A stretch of 64,000 nt of DNA, taken from the NCBI GenBank assembly GCA_016191875.1, contig JACPVG010000022.1:1-64000 (forward strand), written 5' to 3'. The notes under the pieces were generated by a model. The model was not told where the DNA came from. It was given only the letters and a program-made list of their open reading frames with translations, and searched no databases. This stretch comes from Chloroflexota bacterium. Its GTDB lineage: Bacteria > Chloroflexota > Anaerolineae > Anaerolineales > UBA11579. Of the stretch, positions 51,519 to 60,319 are shown piece by piece. Position numbers and translations under genes: made by a program. Each line of letters opens with the position of its first letter. Within the stretch, counting starts at the first letter, position 1.

Positions 51519-52508
51519 TCAATCCAGCATCCCGCCGATGGCCTGGCGCATCGAGTCCAGCAAGTCGCCTTCGACAGCGGCGCGGGCGGTGCGGATAGCG
51601 CTGACCAGGGCGCGGGCATCCGAGCGGCCGTGGCCGACGAACACCAGCCCATCCACGCCGAGGAGGGGCGCGGCGCCGATCTCGGCCGGGTCGAGCATCT
51701 TGCGCAGGGCGTTGAAGGCCGGGCGGGCCAGCAGCGCGCCGACCTTGGTGCGCAGGCTGGCCATCAGATGTTCACGCAGGCTGTCCACCAGCAATTTGGC
51801 GACGGCCTCGCTGGATTTCAGCAGGATGTTGCCGGTGAAACCGTCCATCACCACCACGTCGGCCTGGCCGCCGAACAACTCCTTGCCCTCGACATTGCCG
51901 ATGAAGTTCAGGCCGCTCTGGCGGAGCAGAGGATGGGTTTCCTTCACCAAGTCGTTGCCTTTCGTCTCTTCTTCGCCGTTAGCCAGTAGGCCGACGCGCG
52001 GGTTGGGCTTGCCGAGCATCAGATGAGCGTAGATGGCGCCCATCTGGGCGAATTGCACGAGGTATTCCGGTTTGCATTCGGCGTTGGCGCCGATATCGGC
52101 CACGACGCAGTGGCCGCCTTTCACCGGGAAAAGCGCGCTCAGCGCCGGGCGCTTGACGCCGCGGATGCGCCCCAGCCGGGCCAGCGCAATCGCCATCGCC
52201 CCGCCGGTATTGCCGGCAGTCACGAAGGCATCGCCTTCGCCGGCCTTCAACAGATCAACCGCCACGCCCATCGAGTTCTGGACTTTGCGCAGCGCGCCGT
52301 GGGAGATCTTGTCTGACATTTCGAATACTTCCGCGGCATGGATGACGCGCACGCCGGCGGCGCCCTTGAGGAGGGGGGTCAGGCGCGCCTCATCGCCGAC
52401 CAGGATGATCTCGTCGCTGAACAGCCGGGCGGCCTGGATGGCGGCCTGCACTTCGGGTTCGGGGTGCTCGTCGCTTCCCATGGCGTCCAGGATGATGCGG
52501 GCGGTCAT
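51519..52508 (-). CDS. plsX: Phosphate acyltransferase PlsX
   Basis: Makes acyl-phosphate from acyl-ACP for phospholipid synthesis (PlsX/PlsY route). The 329-residue protein starts 'RIILDAMGSDEHPEPEVQAAI' (family 'DAMGGD' variant with Ser), continues 'VTAGNTGGAMAIALARLGRI', 'VKGGHCVVADIGANAECKPEYLVQFAQMG' and 'DGFTGNILLKSSEAVAKLL'. In other members the first motif reads DAMGGD, so the Ser here is a small deviation. It is cotranscribed with fabF and would also accept acyl-phosphate produced by the FakAB-like proteins at 2.5-6 kb. Confidence 0.94.
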   Translation of the reverse strand: MTARIILDAMGSDEHPEPEVQAAIQAARLFSDEIILVGDEARLTPLLKGAAGVRVIHAAEVFEMSDKISHGALRKVQNSMGVAVDLLKAGEGDAFVTAGNTGGAMAIALARLGRIRGVKRPALSALFPVKGGHCVVADIGANAECKPEYLVQFAQMGAIYAHLMLGKPNPRVGLLANGEEETKGNDLVKETHPLLRQSGLNFIGNVEGKELFGGQADVVVMDGFTGNILLKSSEAVAKLLVDSLREHLMASLRTKVGALLARPAFNALRKMLDPAEIGAAPLLGVDGLVFVGHGRSDARALVSAIRTARAAVEGDLLDSMRQAIGGMLD

Positions 52509-52536
52509 TGTCTGTTCCTGTGAATGAGGCCGTTTC

Positions 52537-52564
52537 TTGACATGGCAGATTGGCCGATTATAAT
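52537..52564 (+). promoter_or_regulatory. tRNA-Leu promoter
   Basis: TTGACA (52537-52542), a 16-base spacer and TATAAT (52559-52564). Transcription would start near 52571, twelve bases before the tRNA. Divergent from plsX. Confidence 0.88.
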
Positions 52565-52582
52565 ACGCCTGTTAACATATTG

Positions 52583-52667
52583 GCGCTGGTGCTGGAACTG
52601 GCAGACAGGCATGGTTGAGGGCCATGTGCCGCAAGGCGTGAGGGTTCGATTCCCTCCCAGCGCACCA
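52583..52667 (+). tRNA. tRNA-Leu (anticodon GAG)
   Basis: Acceptor GCGCTGG (52583-52589) pairs with CCAGCGC (52657-52663), followed by the encoded ACCA (52664-52667). The anticodon stem CATGG/CCATG (52610-52614, 52622-52626) encloses the loop TTGAGGG with anticodon GAG at 52617-52619, reading CUC and CUU. A long variable arm typical of tRNA-Leu follows, then the T arm GAGGG-TTCGATT-CCCTC. CCA is genome-encoded. Confidence 0.93.
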
Positions 52668-52672
52668 AATGA

Positions 52673-52703
52673 AACGCCCGCTGAGAAATCGGCGGGCGTT
52701 TTG
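52673..52703 (+). terminator. tRNA-Leu terminator
   Basis: AACGCCCGC (52673-52681) pairs with GCGGGCGTT (52692-52700), followed by TTGCTTTCTTT. Also lies at the 3' side of the convergent acr3 gene. Confidence 0.85.
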
Positions 52704-52721
52704 CTTTCTTTAGGCTGGCCG

Positions 52722-53783
52722 CTACCTTGCCGGAATGGGTGGGGCAACGAACTTTTCCTGAAACCGCAGGGCGATATTCACCAGCCCGATCATCACTGGA
52801 ACTTCGACCAGCGGGCCAATGACGGCGGCAAAGGCTGCGCCTGAGTGCAGCCCGAACACCGCCACCGACACGGCAATCGCCAGTTCAAAGTTGTTGCTGG
52901 CGGCCGTGAAGGCCAGGGTGGTCGTTTTGGAATAATCCGCACCGACCTTGCGCCCCATCCAGAAACTCACGAGGAACATCGCCACGAAGTAAATAATCAG
53001 GGGGATAGCGATTCGCACCACATCGCCGGGGATGGTGACGATCAGGTTGCCTTTCAGGCTGAACATCATGATGATGGTGAACAGCAGAGCAATGAGCGTC
53101 AGCGGGCTGATGCGCGGGATGAACACTCGTTCATACCACTCTTTACCCTTCCGGCGCGTCAGCGCCAGCCGCGTGAGAAAGCCCGCCAGGAATGGGATGC
53201 CGAGATAGATGAGCACGCTCTCGGCGATTTCGCCAATCGTGATGTGCACCACGCTGCCCTCCAGGCCAAAGAGCGTGGGCAGCAGCGTGACAAAGACATA
53301 GGCGTAGATGCTATAAAAGAAGACCTGAAACAGGCTGTTGAAAGCCACCAGCCCGGCGGCATATTCGTTGTCGCCCTTTGCCAGTTCGTTCCACACGATC
53401 ACCATGGCGATGCAACGCGCCAGGCCGATCATGATCAGTCCGGCCATGTATTCGGGATAGCCGCGCAGGAAGACCACCGCCAGCACAAACATCAAGGTGG
53501 GGCCAATAACCCAGTTCTGAACCAGGCTCAGGCCGAGTACGCGCCTGTTGCGGAAGACATCGCCCAAGCTTTCATAGTGCACCTTAGCCAGCGGCGGGTA
53601 CATCATCAGAATCAGACCGATGGCGATAGGGATGTTGGTGGTTCCCACGCTGACGGCTTCATTGAACGCGGACACTGTCCCCGGCAGCAGGTAACCCAGT
53701 GCGACGCCGAGCGCCATCGCCAGGAAGATCCAGAGAGTCAGGTGGCGGTCGAGGAAAGAGAGGATCCGAGGTCGAACGGACAT
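52722..53783 (-). CDS. acr3: Arsenite efflux transporter Acr3
   Basis: Exports arsenite using the proton gradient. The 353-residue integral protein has ten hydrophobic segments, with the conserved Cys in '[24 protein letters not shown]' that binds arsenite, and '[22 protein letters not shown]'. It is preceded by the arsR-arsC fusion on the same strand, 109 bases upstream. AGGAGA lies in front of the start. Together with the fusion it makes a two-gene arsenic-resistance operon under the operator at 54734-54757. Confidence 0.93.
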   Translation of the reverse strand: MSVRPRILSFLDRHLTLWIFLAMALGVALGYLLPGTVSAFNEAVSVGTTNIPIAIGLILMMYPPLAKVHYESLGDVFRNRRVLGLSLVQNWVIGPTLMFVLAVVFLRGYPEYMAGLIMIGLARCIAMVIVWNELAKGDNEYAAGLVAFNSLFQVFFYSIYAYVFVTLLPTLFGLEGSVVHITIGEIAESVLIYLGIPFLAGFLTRLALTRRKGKEWYERVFIPRISPLTLIALLFTIIMMFSLKGNLIVTIPGDVVRIAIPLIIYFVAMFLVSFWMGRKVGADYSKTTTLAFTAASNNFELAIAVSVAVFGLHSGAAFAAVIGPLVEVPVMIGLVNIALRFQEKFVAPPIPAR

Positions 53784-53892
53784 AGCGCGATATCTCCTGT
53801 GGGCAACCGGCGGTCAGCGCTCCTTGAAAATTCTACGGGATAAACCCAGGCGAGTAAGCGGTCAAATGTCCCGATTTTTGGTTCAAGCATCC

Positions 53893-54732
53893 CTACTTCG
53901 GGGCGCTTTTGAACCCGGCCACCCAGCCGCCTATCTTGTGGTCGATCTGGTCGCGCACCGCCCGAAACCTGGCGAGAATCTCTTCCTCGCTGCCCTGCGC
54001 CCGGGCGGGGTCTTCGAAGCCCCAGTGGAGATGCGTGCCCTGGCCGAGGAATGCCGTGGGGCAGTTTTGTTCGGCGTCGTCGCAGACGGTGATGACGTAG
54101 CCGAAATTGACGTGGCCGAGGTACTCGCGTACCCCCTTGGAGCGGTGCCCGCTCATGTCGATGCCGGCCTCTTCCATTACGCACAGGGTGTAGGGGTTGA
54201 GGCCTTTTGGCTCGATGCCGGCGCTGTGGACTTCAAAACGGTCCCCGGCGTACTTGCGCAGGAAGGCTTCGGCCATCTGGCTGCGGGCGGAATTGCCGGT
54301 GCAAAGGAAGATAACTTTGGGCTTGCTGGCGCTCATAATCGACTCCTTCTCAAGGTCAAGATAGCGGGGCGGCTGGTAGGGCATGGGGCCGGACTCCGGG
54401 CCGTAGTCGCTTCGCCGGGGCTGTATGCGGGCAGGGTGAAGGAAATGGGCGAGCAGGAACTGGATTTCGGTGAGCCGCCGGATGTCCGGGACGTGGTATT
54501 GCCAGCGGCGGTCGTGGGGGTCACGTTCCACGGTGACCAGACCGGCCAAACGCAGGGCCTTAAGGTGATGCGAGACGAGGTTGGGCGGCAGGTCGAGACG
54601 TTCAGCGAGGGCGCGGCTGGCGTGCACACCGCCGAGAATCAGGTCGAGCATCTGGAGGCGCTGGGGGTCGGCCAGTATCTTGAGGCTAGCGGCCACATCG
54701 TCGAGAGAAATCCCGTTCAGTAAATCTGCCAT
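53893..54732 (-). CDS. ArsR-ArsC fusion: arsenic repressor joined to arsenate reductase
   Basis: A 279-residue fusion. Residues 1-95 are an ArsR-type winged helix ('ADPQRLQMLDLILGG', 'NLVSHHLKALRLAGLV'); residues ~133-279 are a thioredoxin-coupled ArsC (LMW phosphatase fold) with nucleophile Cys144 in 'CTGNSARS' and the relay cysteines Cys217 and Cys224. The ArsR half contains no Cys at all, so the usual ELCVCDL arsenite-sensing motif is missing ('GGVHASRA' stands there). An internal ATG at 54336 (residue 133) is preceded by AAGGAG at the right spacing, so free ArsC may also be made. No Shine-Dalgarno precedes ATG 54732. Confidence 0.9.
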   Translation of the reverse strand: MADLLNGISLDDVAASLKILADPQRLQMLDLILGGVHASRALAERLDLPPNLVSHHLKALRLAGLVTVERDPHDRRWQYHVPDIRRLTEIQFLLAHFLHPARIQPRRSDYGPESGPMPYQPPRYLDLEKESIMSASKPKVIFLCTGNSARSQMAEAFLRKYAGDRFEVHSAGIEPKGLNPYTLCVMEEAGIDMSGHRSKGVREYLGHVNFGYVITVCDDAEQNCPTAFLGQGTHLHWGFEDPARAQGSEEEILARFRAVRDQIDHKIGGWVAGFKSAPK

Positions 54733-54733
54733 G

Positions 54734-54757
54734 ATAGTTCAATATAGGTTGAACTAT
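54734..54757. promoter_or_regulatory. ArsR operator
   Basis: Perfect inverted repeat ATAGTTCAA (54734-54742) and TTGAACTAT (54749-54757) with a 6-base centre, directly before the start codon at 54732. It overlaps the -10 region and transcription start. Confidence 0.82.
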
Positions 54758-54780
54758 ATCATCCTTGCCGAAAATGTCAA
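54753..54780 (-). promoter_or_regulatory. Promoter of arsR-arsC
   Basis: On the minus strand TTGACA (54775-54780), 16 bases, TATAGT (54753-54758). Transcription would begin about 15 bases before ATG 54732, leaving an almost leaderless mRNA without a Shine-Dalgarno. Confidence 0.75.
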
Positions 54781-54844
54781 GAGGGCTGACGCGCGGCGAG
54801 AAGCTTGCATTTATAATTTGCCCATCCACGCCGAGGAGATTTCT

Positions 54845-55258
54845 ATGCCAAGCTTTTTTCCCAGCGACGAATGGTTGACTGAACTCAAAGACCACCTCAA
54901 CCGGGACGAGAAATACGGCCACATCGCCCGGAATTGGGAGGGTGACCTGATCTTCCATGTCGAACCGAGCGGCGCGCTGCAAGAATCCCTGTGCTTCTAC
55001 CTCGATCTGTGGCACGGTAAATGCCGCGACATCCGCATGGTGCCAACGGGAGACCCGACCCGGGCGGCCTTCGACCTCACCGCCACCTACGACAACCTGG
55101 TGAGGGTGCTGAAGGGCCAGCTGGACCCGATGCAGGCCATGCTGACCCGCAAGCTGCAAGTGAAAGGCAGTATGCCCTACATGATGCGCAACGTCCCAAC
55201 CGTGCTGGAGTTCGTGCGCTGCGCGCAGGATGTGACCGACAACGTTCTGGGCGATTGA
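54845..55258 (+). CDS. SCP2 sterol-carrier domain protein
   Basis: A 137-residue protein matching the SCP2 fold, which binds lipids, acyl-CoA or sterol-like molecules in a hydrophobic groove. Recognisable parts are 'GDLIFHVEPSGALQESLCFYLDLWHGKC', 'TATYDNLVRVLKGQLDPMQAMLTRKLQVKGSM'. ATG 54845 is preceded by GAGGAGA (54833-54839); TATAAT lies at 54812-54817. The next gene starts 4 bases later, making a clear operon with the aldehyde:ferredoxin oxidoreductase. It could deliver a hydrophobic aldehyde or acid to that enzyme; this is inference. Confidence 0.82.
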   Translation: MPSFFPSDEWLTELKDHLNRDEKYGHIARNWEGDLIFHVEPSGALQESLCFYLDLWHGKCRDIRMVPTGDPTRAAFDLTATYDNLVRVLKGQLDPMQAMLTRKLQVKGSMPYMMRNVPTVLEFVRCAQDVTDNVLGD

Positions 55259-55262
55259 GCCG

Positions 55263-57089
55263 ATGCAGCCCATTCTGACCCTCGACCTGACCCGCGGCGA
55301 AAGCGGCATTTACGAGATTCCCGAGGACTGGCAGCGCGATTACCTGGGCGGGTCGGGGCTGGCGGCGCGCATCCTGTATGATGCCCTCACGCCTGAACTC
55401 GACCCGCTCGGACAGGAGGCGCCGCTGCTGTTCCTGAACGGTCCGCTTTCCGGGACGGCCGGCCCGACGGTGGGCCGGTTTGTGGTGTGCGCCAAGAGCC
55501 CGGCCACCGGCTTATGGGGTGAGAGCAATTGCGGCGGCTTCTGGGGCGTGGAGTTGCGCAAGACCGGCTTCGATGGGTTACTGCTCACCGGCCGGGCGGA
55601 AGGACCGGTGTATCTGTTCATCGACGACGGGGATGTGGACATCCTGCCGGCGGCGCACCTGTGGGGCAAGGATACGTATACCATCCAGGAAGCCATCAAC
55701 GACGAGATCAAAGGCGGGAAGGTGCGCGTGTTGGGCATTGGCCCGGCGGGCGAAAACCTGCTGCCGAGCGCGTTGCTGCTGGCCGACCACGGCCGGGTGG
55801 CCGGGCGCACCGGGATGGGAGCGGTGTTGGGCAGCAAGAACGTCAAGGCCATCGCCGTGCGCGGCACGCAGCCCATCCTGGTGGCGGACCCCGCCCGCTA
55901 CGACCCGCTGCGTTCGGCGGCCAACCGGGCGCTGAAGGGTGACAACTTCACTATTACACTCCGCGAAATGGGGTCGGCGACCGCCGCGGATTACTTCGAC
56001 TATCTGGGCGAAATGCCCAAGAAACACTTTCAGGCCGGGGTGATGGAAGGCGTCGAACGACTCTCGGGGGCCAGCATCAGCGAGTCGATCCTGGTGGGCT
56101 ACTCGGCCTGCCATGCCTGCGTGGTGGCCTGCGGGCGGGTAGTGCAGCTGCCGGGAGAAAAGCACAAGCGCAAGGGCCCAGAATACGAAACGCTTATGGG
56201 TTTTGGCGCCAACCTGTGGATCGACGATCCGGCTTTCGTGACCCGTATGGGCGAGATCTGCGATATCTACGGGATGGACAGCATCAGCACCAGCAACACA
56301 CTGGGGCTGGCGTTTTCGCTCTATGAACTGGGCATCATCACCAAGTCGGACACCGGCGGGTTGGAGTTGGAGTGGGGCAGCCATGACGTGGTCGAACGTT
56401 TGCTGCATATGGTCCCCGCGCGGGAAGGTTTCGGGGCGCAGCTGGCGGAAGGGGCGCGGGCTCTGGGCCGGCGCTACGCTGCCGAAGAACGCGCCGTCCA
56501 GGTCAACGGGCTGGAAGTGGCTTACCACGACCCGCGCGGCGCATCCGGCATGGCGCTGGTGTATGCCACCTCGCCGCGCGGCGCCTGCCATAACCAGTCG
56601 GACTACTTCCTGGTGGATATCGGCCAGGTGGAGGAAACGCTGGGGATGGAATTTCACGAGCGCCAGGGGGGCGCGGACAAGGCGGCCAACGTCGCCAAAC
56701 ACCAGGACTGGCGCACGGTGTTCAACAGCCTGGTGATCTGCTATTTCGGCAATGTGCCGCCGGAAACCGTGCTGGACCTGATCAACACCGCCTGCGGGCT
56801 GGAGTGGGGCATCGCGCAGATGCTGCGCTGCGGTGAGCGCGCCTGGAACCTCAAGCGGATCATCAACAACCGGCTGGGCGTGACGCGCGCCAACGACACG
56901 CTGCCCAAGGCGCTGCTGGAACCGCTGCCGGACGGCGGCTCGGCAGGCTACATCGTGCCCTTTGATGAGATGCTGCGGGCTTACTACAAAGCCCGGGATT
57001 GGGATTGGGAGACAGGCCGGCCAACCCCCGCCAAACTGCACGAACTGGGGCTGGGCTGGGCGGCCGGGGAGCTATGGCCGGAGAATTGA
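55263..57089 (+). CDS. Aldehyde:ferredoxin oxidoreductase family enzyme
   Basis: Tungsten (or molybdenum) pterin enzyme that oxidises aldehydes to acids with ferredoxin, or reverses it. The 608-residue length is normal for AOR. Features: N-terminal 'LTLDLTRGESGIYEIPEDWQRDYLGGSGLA', the pterin-binding 'TGRAEGPVYLFIDDG', 'GPAGENLLPSALL' and 'RTGMGAVLGSKNVKAIAVRG', the [4Fe-4S] motif 'CHACVVACGR' and the later cluster Cys in 'LINTACGLEWG'. Its start is 4 bases after the SCP2 gene and its end overlaps the epimerase start by 16 bases. The substrate may be hydrophobic, given the SCP2 partner. W or Mo cannot be told apart here. Confidence 0.93.
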   Translation: MQPILTLDLTRGESGIYEIPEDWQRDYLGGSGLAARILYDALTPELDPLGQEAPLLFLNGPLSGTAGPTVGRFVVCAKSPATGLWGESNCGGFWGVELRKTGFDGLLLTGRAEGPVYLFIDDGDVDILPAAHLWGKDTYTIQEAINDEIKGGKVRVLGIGPAGENLLPSALLLADHGRVAGRTGMGAVLGSKNVKAIAVRGTQPILVADPARYDPLRSAANRALKGDNFTITLREMGSATAADYFDYLGEMPKKHFQAGVMEGVERLSGASISESILVGYSACHACVVACGRVVQLPGEKHKRKGPEYETLMGFGANLWIDDPAFVTRMGEICDIYGMDSISTSNTLGLAFSLYELGIITKSDTGGLELEWGSHDVVERLLHMVPAREGFGAQLAEGARALGRRYAAEERAVQVNGLEVAYHDPRGASGMALVYATSPRGACHNQSDYFLVDIGQVEETLGMEFHERQGGADKAANVAKHQDWRTVFNSLVICYFGNVPPETVLDLINTACGLEWGIAQMLRCGERAWNLKRIINNRLGVTRANDTLPKALLEPLPDGGSAGYIVPFDEMLRAYYKARDWDWETGRPTPAKLHELGLGWAAGELWPEN

Positions 57090-58060
57090 TCCTCGTCACG
57101 GGCGGAAGCGGCTTTCTGGGCCAGCACCTGGTACGCCGCTTGGCCGGTTACGGCTACCCGGTGCGGGTGCTGGCGCGCCCCTCTTCGAATCTCACCCACC
57201 TTGAAGGTCTGAACATTGAGACTGCCCTGGGCGACGTGACCGACGCGGCCAGCGTGGCGCGGGCTGCCAGGGACTGCCGTTACGTGATCCACACGGCCGG
57301 GCTGTTCCGCTTCTGGGGCCGCCATAAAGACTTCGATTCGATCAACCTGGAAGGCACCCGCAATGTGGCAGAGGCTGCTCAGGCGGCGGGTGCGGAGCGC
57401 ATCGTGCACATTTCCACGGTGGCGGTGGTCGGCGACCCCAGGCCGGGAGCGGTCATCACCGAGCGTACGCCCTGCCGCCCGGCAGACCCCTACCAGCATA
57501 GCAAACTCGCCGCTGAGCACTATCTGCTGAGCCGGGTGACAGCCAGCGGGCTACCGGTCGTCATCCTGCGGCCGGGGGCGTACTACGGCCCCGGCGGGCG
57601 TTATGGGTTCAACCGGCTGTTCGTCGAGGAACCCTTGCGCGGCTGGCGGGTGAAGGTGGAAGGCGGCCAGCGGCTGACGTTCCCGGCGTTCGTGCCGGAT
57701 GTGGCCGAGGCAGCCCACGCCGCCCTGGGACGCGGACGGGTAGGCGAGATCTACAACGTCTCCGACCATTCAATCACCCACAACCGGGTCAACGCCATCG
57801 TCAGCCGGCTGCTGAACATTCCGGGTTGGCGGGTTTCGGTGCCACGGCGACCGATGATCCTGCTGGCGGCGCTGATGGAAGGTATCGCCAAACTGAGCGG
57901 ACGCGAGCCGTTCTACCCGCTCAACCTGCGGCATTACGTATTCAATGATTGGGACGTGAGCAGCGACAAAGCACGGGCGGAACTGGCGTTCAGGCCAACG
58001 CCAATCGAGGAAGGACTGCGCCAGACGGTGGCGTGGTATAAGGGCGAACAGCATACTTGA
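57074..58060 (+). CDS. NAD-dependent epimerase/dehydratase (3-beta-HSD type)
   Basis: A 328-residue extended short-chain dehydrogenase. Cofactor site 'ILVTGGSGFLGQHLVRRLAG', 'DVTDAASVARAARDCRYVIHTAG', catalytic YxxxK as 'YQHSKLAAEHYLL' and 'VVILRPGAYYGPGGR'. It is closer to the 3-beta-hydroxysteroid/flavonol reductase-like group than to UDP-sugar epimerases. It overlaps the oxidoreductase gene by 16 bases (ATG 57074) and stops 51 bases before the next start, so it belongs to the SCP2-AOR operon. Substrate unknown; a sterol-like or terpenoid compound is possible but not shown. Confidence 0.88.
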   Translation: MAGELILVTGGSGFLGQHLVRRLAGYGYPVRVLARPSSNLTHLEGLNIETALGDVTDAASVARAARDCRYVIHTAGLFRFWGRHKDFDSINLEGTRNVAEAAQAAGAERIVHISTVAVVGDPRPGAVITERTPCRPADPYQHSKLAAEHYLLSRVTASGLPVVILRPGAYYGPGGRYGFNRLFVEEPLRGWRVKVEGGQRLTFPAFVPDVAEAAHAALGRGRVGEIYNVSDHSITHNRVNAIVSRLLNIPGWRVSVPRRPMILLAALMEGIAKLSGREPFYPLNLRHYVFNDWDVSSDKARAELAFRPTPIEEGLRQTVAWYKGEQHT

Positions 58061-58111
58061 TCAATGGCAATTGGGTTGGGCAATCAGGCAGGCGTGTTGC
58101 GTAGCGAGGCT

Positions 58112-59680
58112 ATGGCACAAGTTGTCGGCAGTCCAAAATTCTTAAGTGTGGCCGAGATGATCGCGGTGGAACAGGCCACCGACGCGGCGGGATTGACCTA
58201 TGCCCAGATGATGGAGAACGCCGGGCGGGCGCTGGCCGACTCGGCCATGATTGCGTATAGCCATTTATCGAACAAGAGCGCGCTGGGTTTGGTTGGCAGA
58301 GGCAACAACGGCGGCGATACGCTGGTGGCGCTCGCTTACTTGGCAGAGGCGGGCTGGCGGACGCTGGCCTTCGTCGCCGGCGAACGTTCGACGGATGACC
58401 CACTGGCGGCGCGCTTCAAGTCAGCGGGGGGCGAGATCATTGGCGTCGAAGACGACCCGGATTGCGGGGAGTTGAAGCGCCGGATTCCCGAATACGGCGT
58501 GCTGCTCGATGGCCTGCTCGGGACCGGCATCCGCCTGCCGCTGCGGGAGCCGATGTCTGTAATCCTGGCGGCGGCGAGCGCCGCGCTCGCTGAAGCCGTA
58601 GAGCGCCCAGCCGTGGTGGCGGTGGATTGCCCTTCGGGGGTGAACTGCGACAGCGGCGCGGCCGCCGCGGAATGCCTGCACGCCGATCTGACGGTCTGCA
58701 TGGCAGCGGTGAAGCGCGGCCTGCTGGCGTTCCCGGCCTATGAATATGTAGGCCGTCTCGAAGTCGTCGGCATCGGCCTGCCGGAAGGCCTTGAATCGCT
58801 GGAACGCATCCGCCGGGAGGTGATGAGCGCTGAGGCCGCCCACGCTCTCCTCCCGGCGCGCCCGTTGGACGCCCACAAGGGCACGTTTGGGCGGGCAGTG
58901 GTGGTGGGCGGTTCACGCCTGTATGCCGGCGCGCCGCTGCTGGCGGGCAAGGCGGCTTTCCGAGTGGGGGCAGGCTGGGTTACCCTGGCGGTACCGGAAC
59001 CATTGCAACTGACGCTGGCCGGGCATTTTGCCGAGGCCACCTGGCTGCCGCTGCCGCACGTGGAGCACTCGCTGGCGGCCGAAGCCGCCCCGATTTTGCG
59101 GGCTGAAGTCGAACGCATCAGCACCATGTTGGTCGGCCCGGGCTTTGGGCAGGCTGGCGAGACGCGCGCTTTCCTTGATCTGCTCATGAAGAAACCCGAC
59201 CTCCCGCCGCTGGTGCTGGATGCCGAGGCGTTGCGCCTGCTGGCGGGTTTTAAGGATTGGCCGAAGCGCCTGCCACCCGTTGCAATACTCACGCCGCACC
59301 CAGGCGAGATGGCCGCGCTCACTGGCCTGGCGATTGACGTCATCCAGGCGGCGCGGCTGGAAGCGGCCGAAAAGCATGCCGAGGCGTGGAACTGTGTGGT
59401 GGTGCTCAAGGGCGCTTTCACGCTCATCGCCGCGCCGGACGGCCGCACGACGGTAATCCCGGTTGCCACGCCTGCGCTGGCGCGCGCCGGCACCGGCGAT
59501 GTGCTGGCCGGGACCATTACGGGATTCCTGGCGCAGGGTATGCCGCCCTATGACGCTGCGCGGCTTGGCGCCTGGGTGCATGCCCAGGCGGGGTTGGCCG
59601 CGGCGCGGCGGCTGGGCAGCACGGCCGCAGTGCTGGCGGGGGACCTGATCGCCGAGTTGCCGGAACAGCTTGCAGGTTGA
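58112..59680 (+). CDS. nnrD: Bifunctional NAD(P)HX epimerase / dehydratase
   Basis: Repairs hydrated, inactive NAD(P)HX. The 522-residue protein has an N-terminal YjeF_N epimerase ('GRGNNGGDTLVALAYLAEAGW', 'DGLLGTGIRLPL') and a C-terminal ribokinase-like ADP-dependent dehydratase ('VGPGFGQAG', 'VLDAEALRLLAG', 'LTPHPGEMAALTG', 'AGTGDVLAGTITGFLAQG'). ATG 58064 gives 16 extra residues and no ribosome-binding site; ATG 58112 follows GCGAGG and fits the family. Placed behind the dehydrogenase/oxidoreductase genes it would keep their NAD(P)H pool clean. It ends before a terminator at 59848. Confidence 0.93.
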   Translation: MAQVVGSPKFLSVAEMIAVEQATDAAGLTYAQMMENAGRALADSAMIAYSHLSNKSALGLVGRGNNGGDTLVALAYLAEAGWRTLAFVAGERSTDDPLAARFKSAGGEIIGVEDDPDCGELKRRIPEYGVLLDGLLGTGIRLPLREPMSVILAAASAALAEAVERPAVVAVDCPSGVNCDSGAAAAECLHADLTVCMAAVKRGLLAFPAYEYVGRLEVVGIGLPEGLESLERIRREVMSAEAAHALLPARPLDAHKGTFGRAVVVGGSRLYAGAPLLAGKAAFRVGAGWVTLAVPEPLQLTLAGHFAEATWLPLPHVEHSLAAEAAPILRAEVERISTMLVGPGFGQAGETRAFLDLLMKKPDLPPLVLDAEALRLLAGFKDWPKRLPPVAILTPHPGEMAALTGLAIDVIQAARLEAAEKHAEAWNCVVVLKGAFTLIAAPDGRTTVIPVATPALARAGTGDVLAGTITGFLAQGMPPYDAARLGAWVHAQAGLAAARRLGSTAAVLAGDLIAELPEQLAG

Positions 59681-59847
59681 GTAGCCGACCGAAAGCCTCT
59701 TTGCAAAAGTCTCTGACCTTCCAGCTTGACTCTCCTTGTAAGATGCCTGTGGGCTACTTTAATAATTGACCGCTGTTCCTCTCCGATGGAATCCAAAAAC
59801 CCTTACGGCCAACTACTTCGAGCCTGAAGCAATCTGCCTTAAACGCT

Positions 59848-59877
59848 GAAGCGCCCGAATCGGGCGCTTCATTTGTT
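59848..59877. terminator. Terminator between nnrD and ytxH-like genes
   Basis: GAAGCGCCCG (59848-59857) and CGGGCGCTTC (59861-59870) form a perfect 10-bp stem with a 3-base loop, followed by ATTTGTTT. The 59681-59847 stretch before it holds no supportable gene. Confidence 0.85.
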
Positions 59878-59897
59878 TCCATTCGAATTCCGGAAAG

Positions 59898-60302
59898 TCA
59901 GGATTTGCTTTCCGCCGGGGCATCGCTGCTGGCGGCGGGCTTCTTGGCGCTTTCCTTCTTCACCGGCGTCTTGGCGGCTTCGATCACGTTCTCAAGGCGG
60001 GCTTTTTGTTCTTCCAGCACCACCTGGCCGCGCACCTTGAGGTCTTCGGCACGCTGGCGGGCCACTTTGGCCAGTTCGTCGGCGCGGGCGCGGGCGTCGG
60101 CCGCGGCAGCTTCGGCGCGGTGGTAGGCTTCTTCGGCGGCGGTCACGGTCTTGTCGCGTAGTTCAACGCCTTTTTCTTTCAACATCTCACGCGTTTCTTC
60201 ACCGGATTGAGGGGCCATCAGCAGGGCAACCGCCGCGCCGATCAACCCACCGATCACAAAGCCGGAGAGGAAACTGCCCAGATCTCCGTCACGGTCTGCC
60301 AT
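59898..60302 (-). CDS. YtxH-domain protein
   Basis: A 134-residue protein with one N-terminal membrane segment ('SFLSGFVIGGLIGAAVALLMAPQSGEETREML') in the YtxH/DUF4407-like Gly-rich form, then an Ala/Glu/Lys-rich coiled coil ('AEEAYHRAEAAAADARARADELAKV') and a Lys/Ser/Ala-rich tail. YtxH proteins are general-stress or cell-envelope proteins of uncertain function. It lies 17 bases downstream of the DUF948-like gene, so both probably share one transcript. AAGGAG precedes the start at 60302. Confidence 0.85.
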   Translation of the reverse strand: MADRDGDLGSFLSGFVIGGLIGAAVALLMAPQSGEETREMLKEKGVELRDKTVTAAEEAYHRAEAAAADARARADELAKVARQRAEDLKVRGQVVLEEQKARLENVIEAAKTPVKKESAKKPAASSDAPAESKS

Positions 60303-60319
60303 AATTCACGCTCCTTTTG

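Noticed and set aside
59681-59847. Small plus-strand open frame at 59786 (13 codons)
   Set aside because: Too short, and no ribosome-binding site or conserved context.
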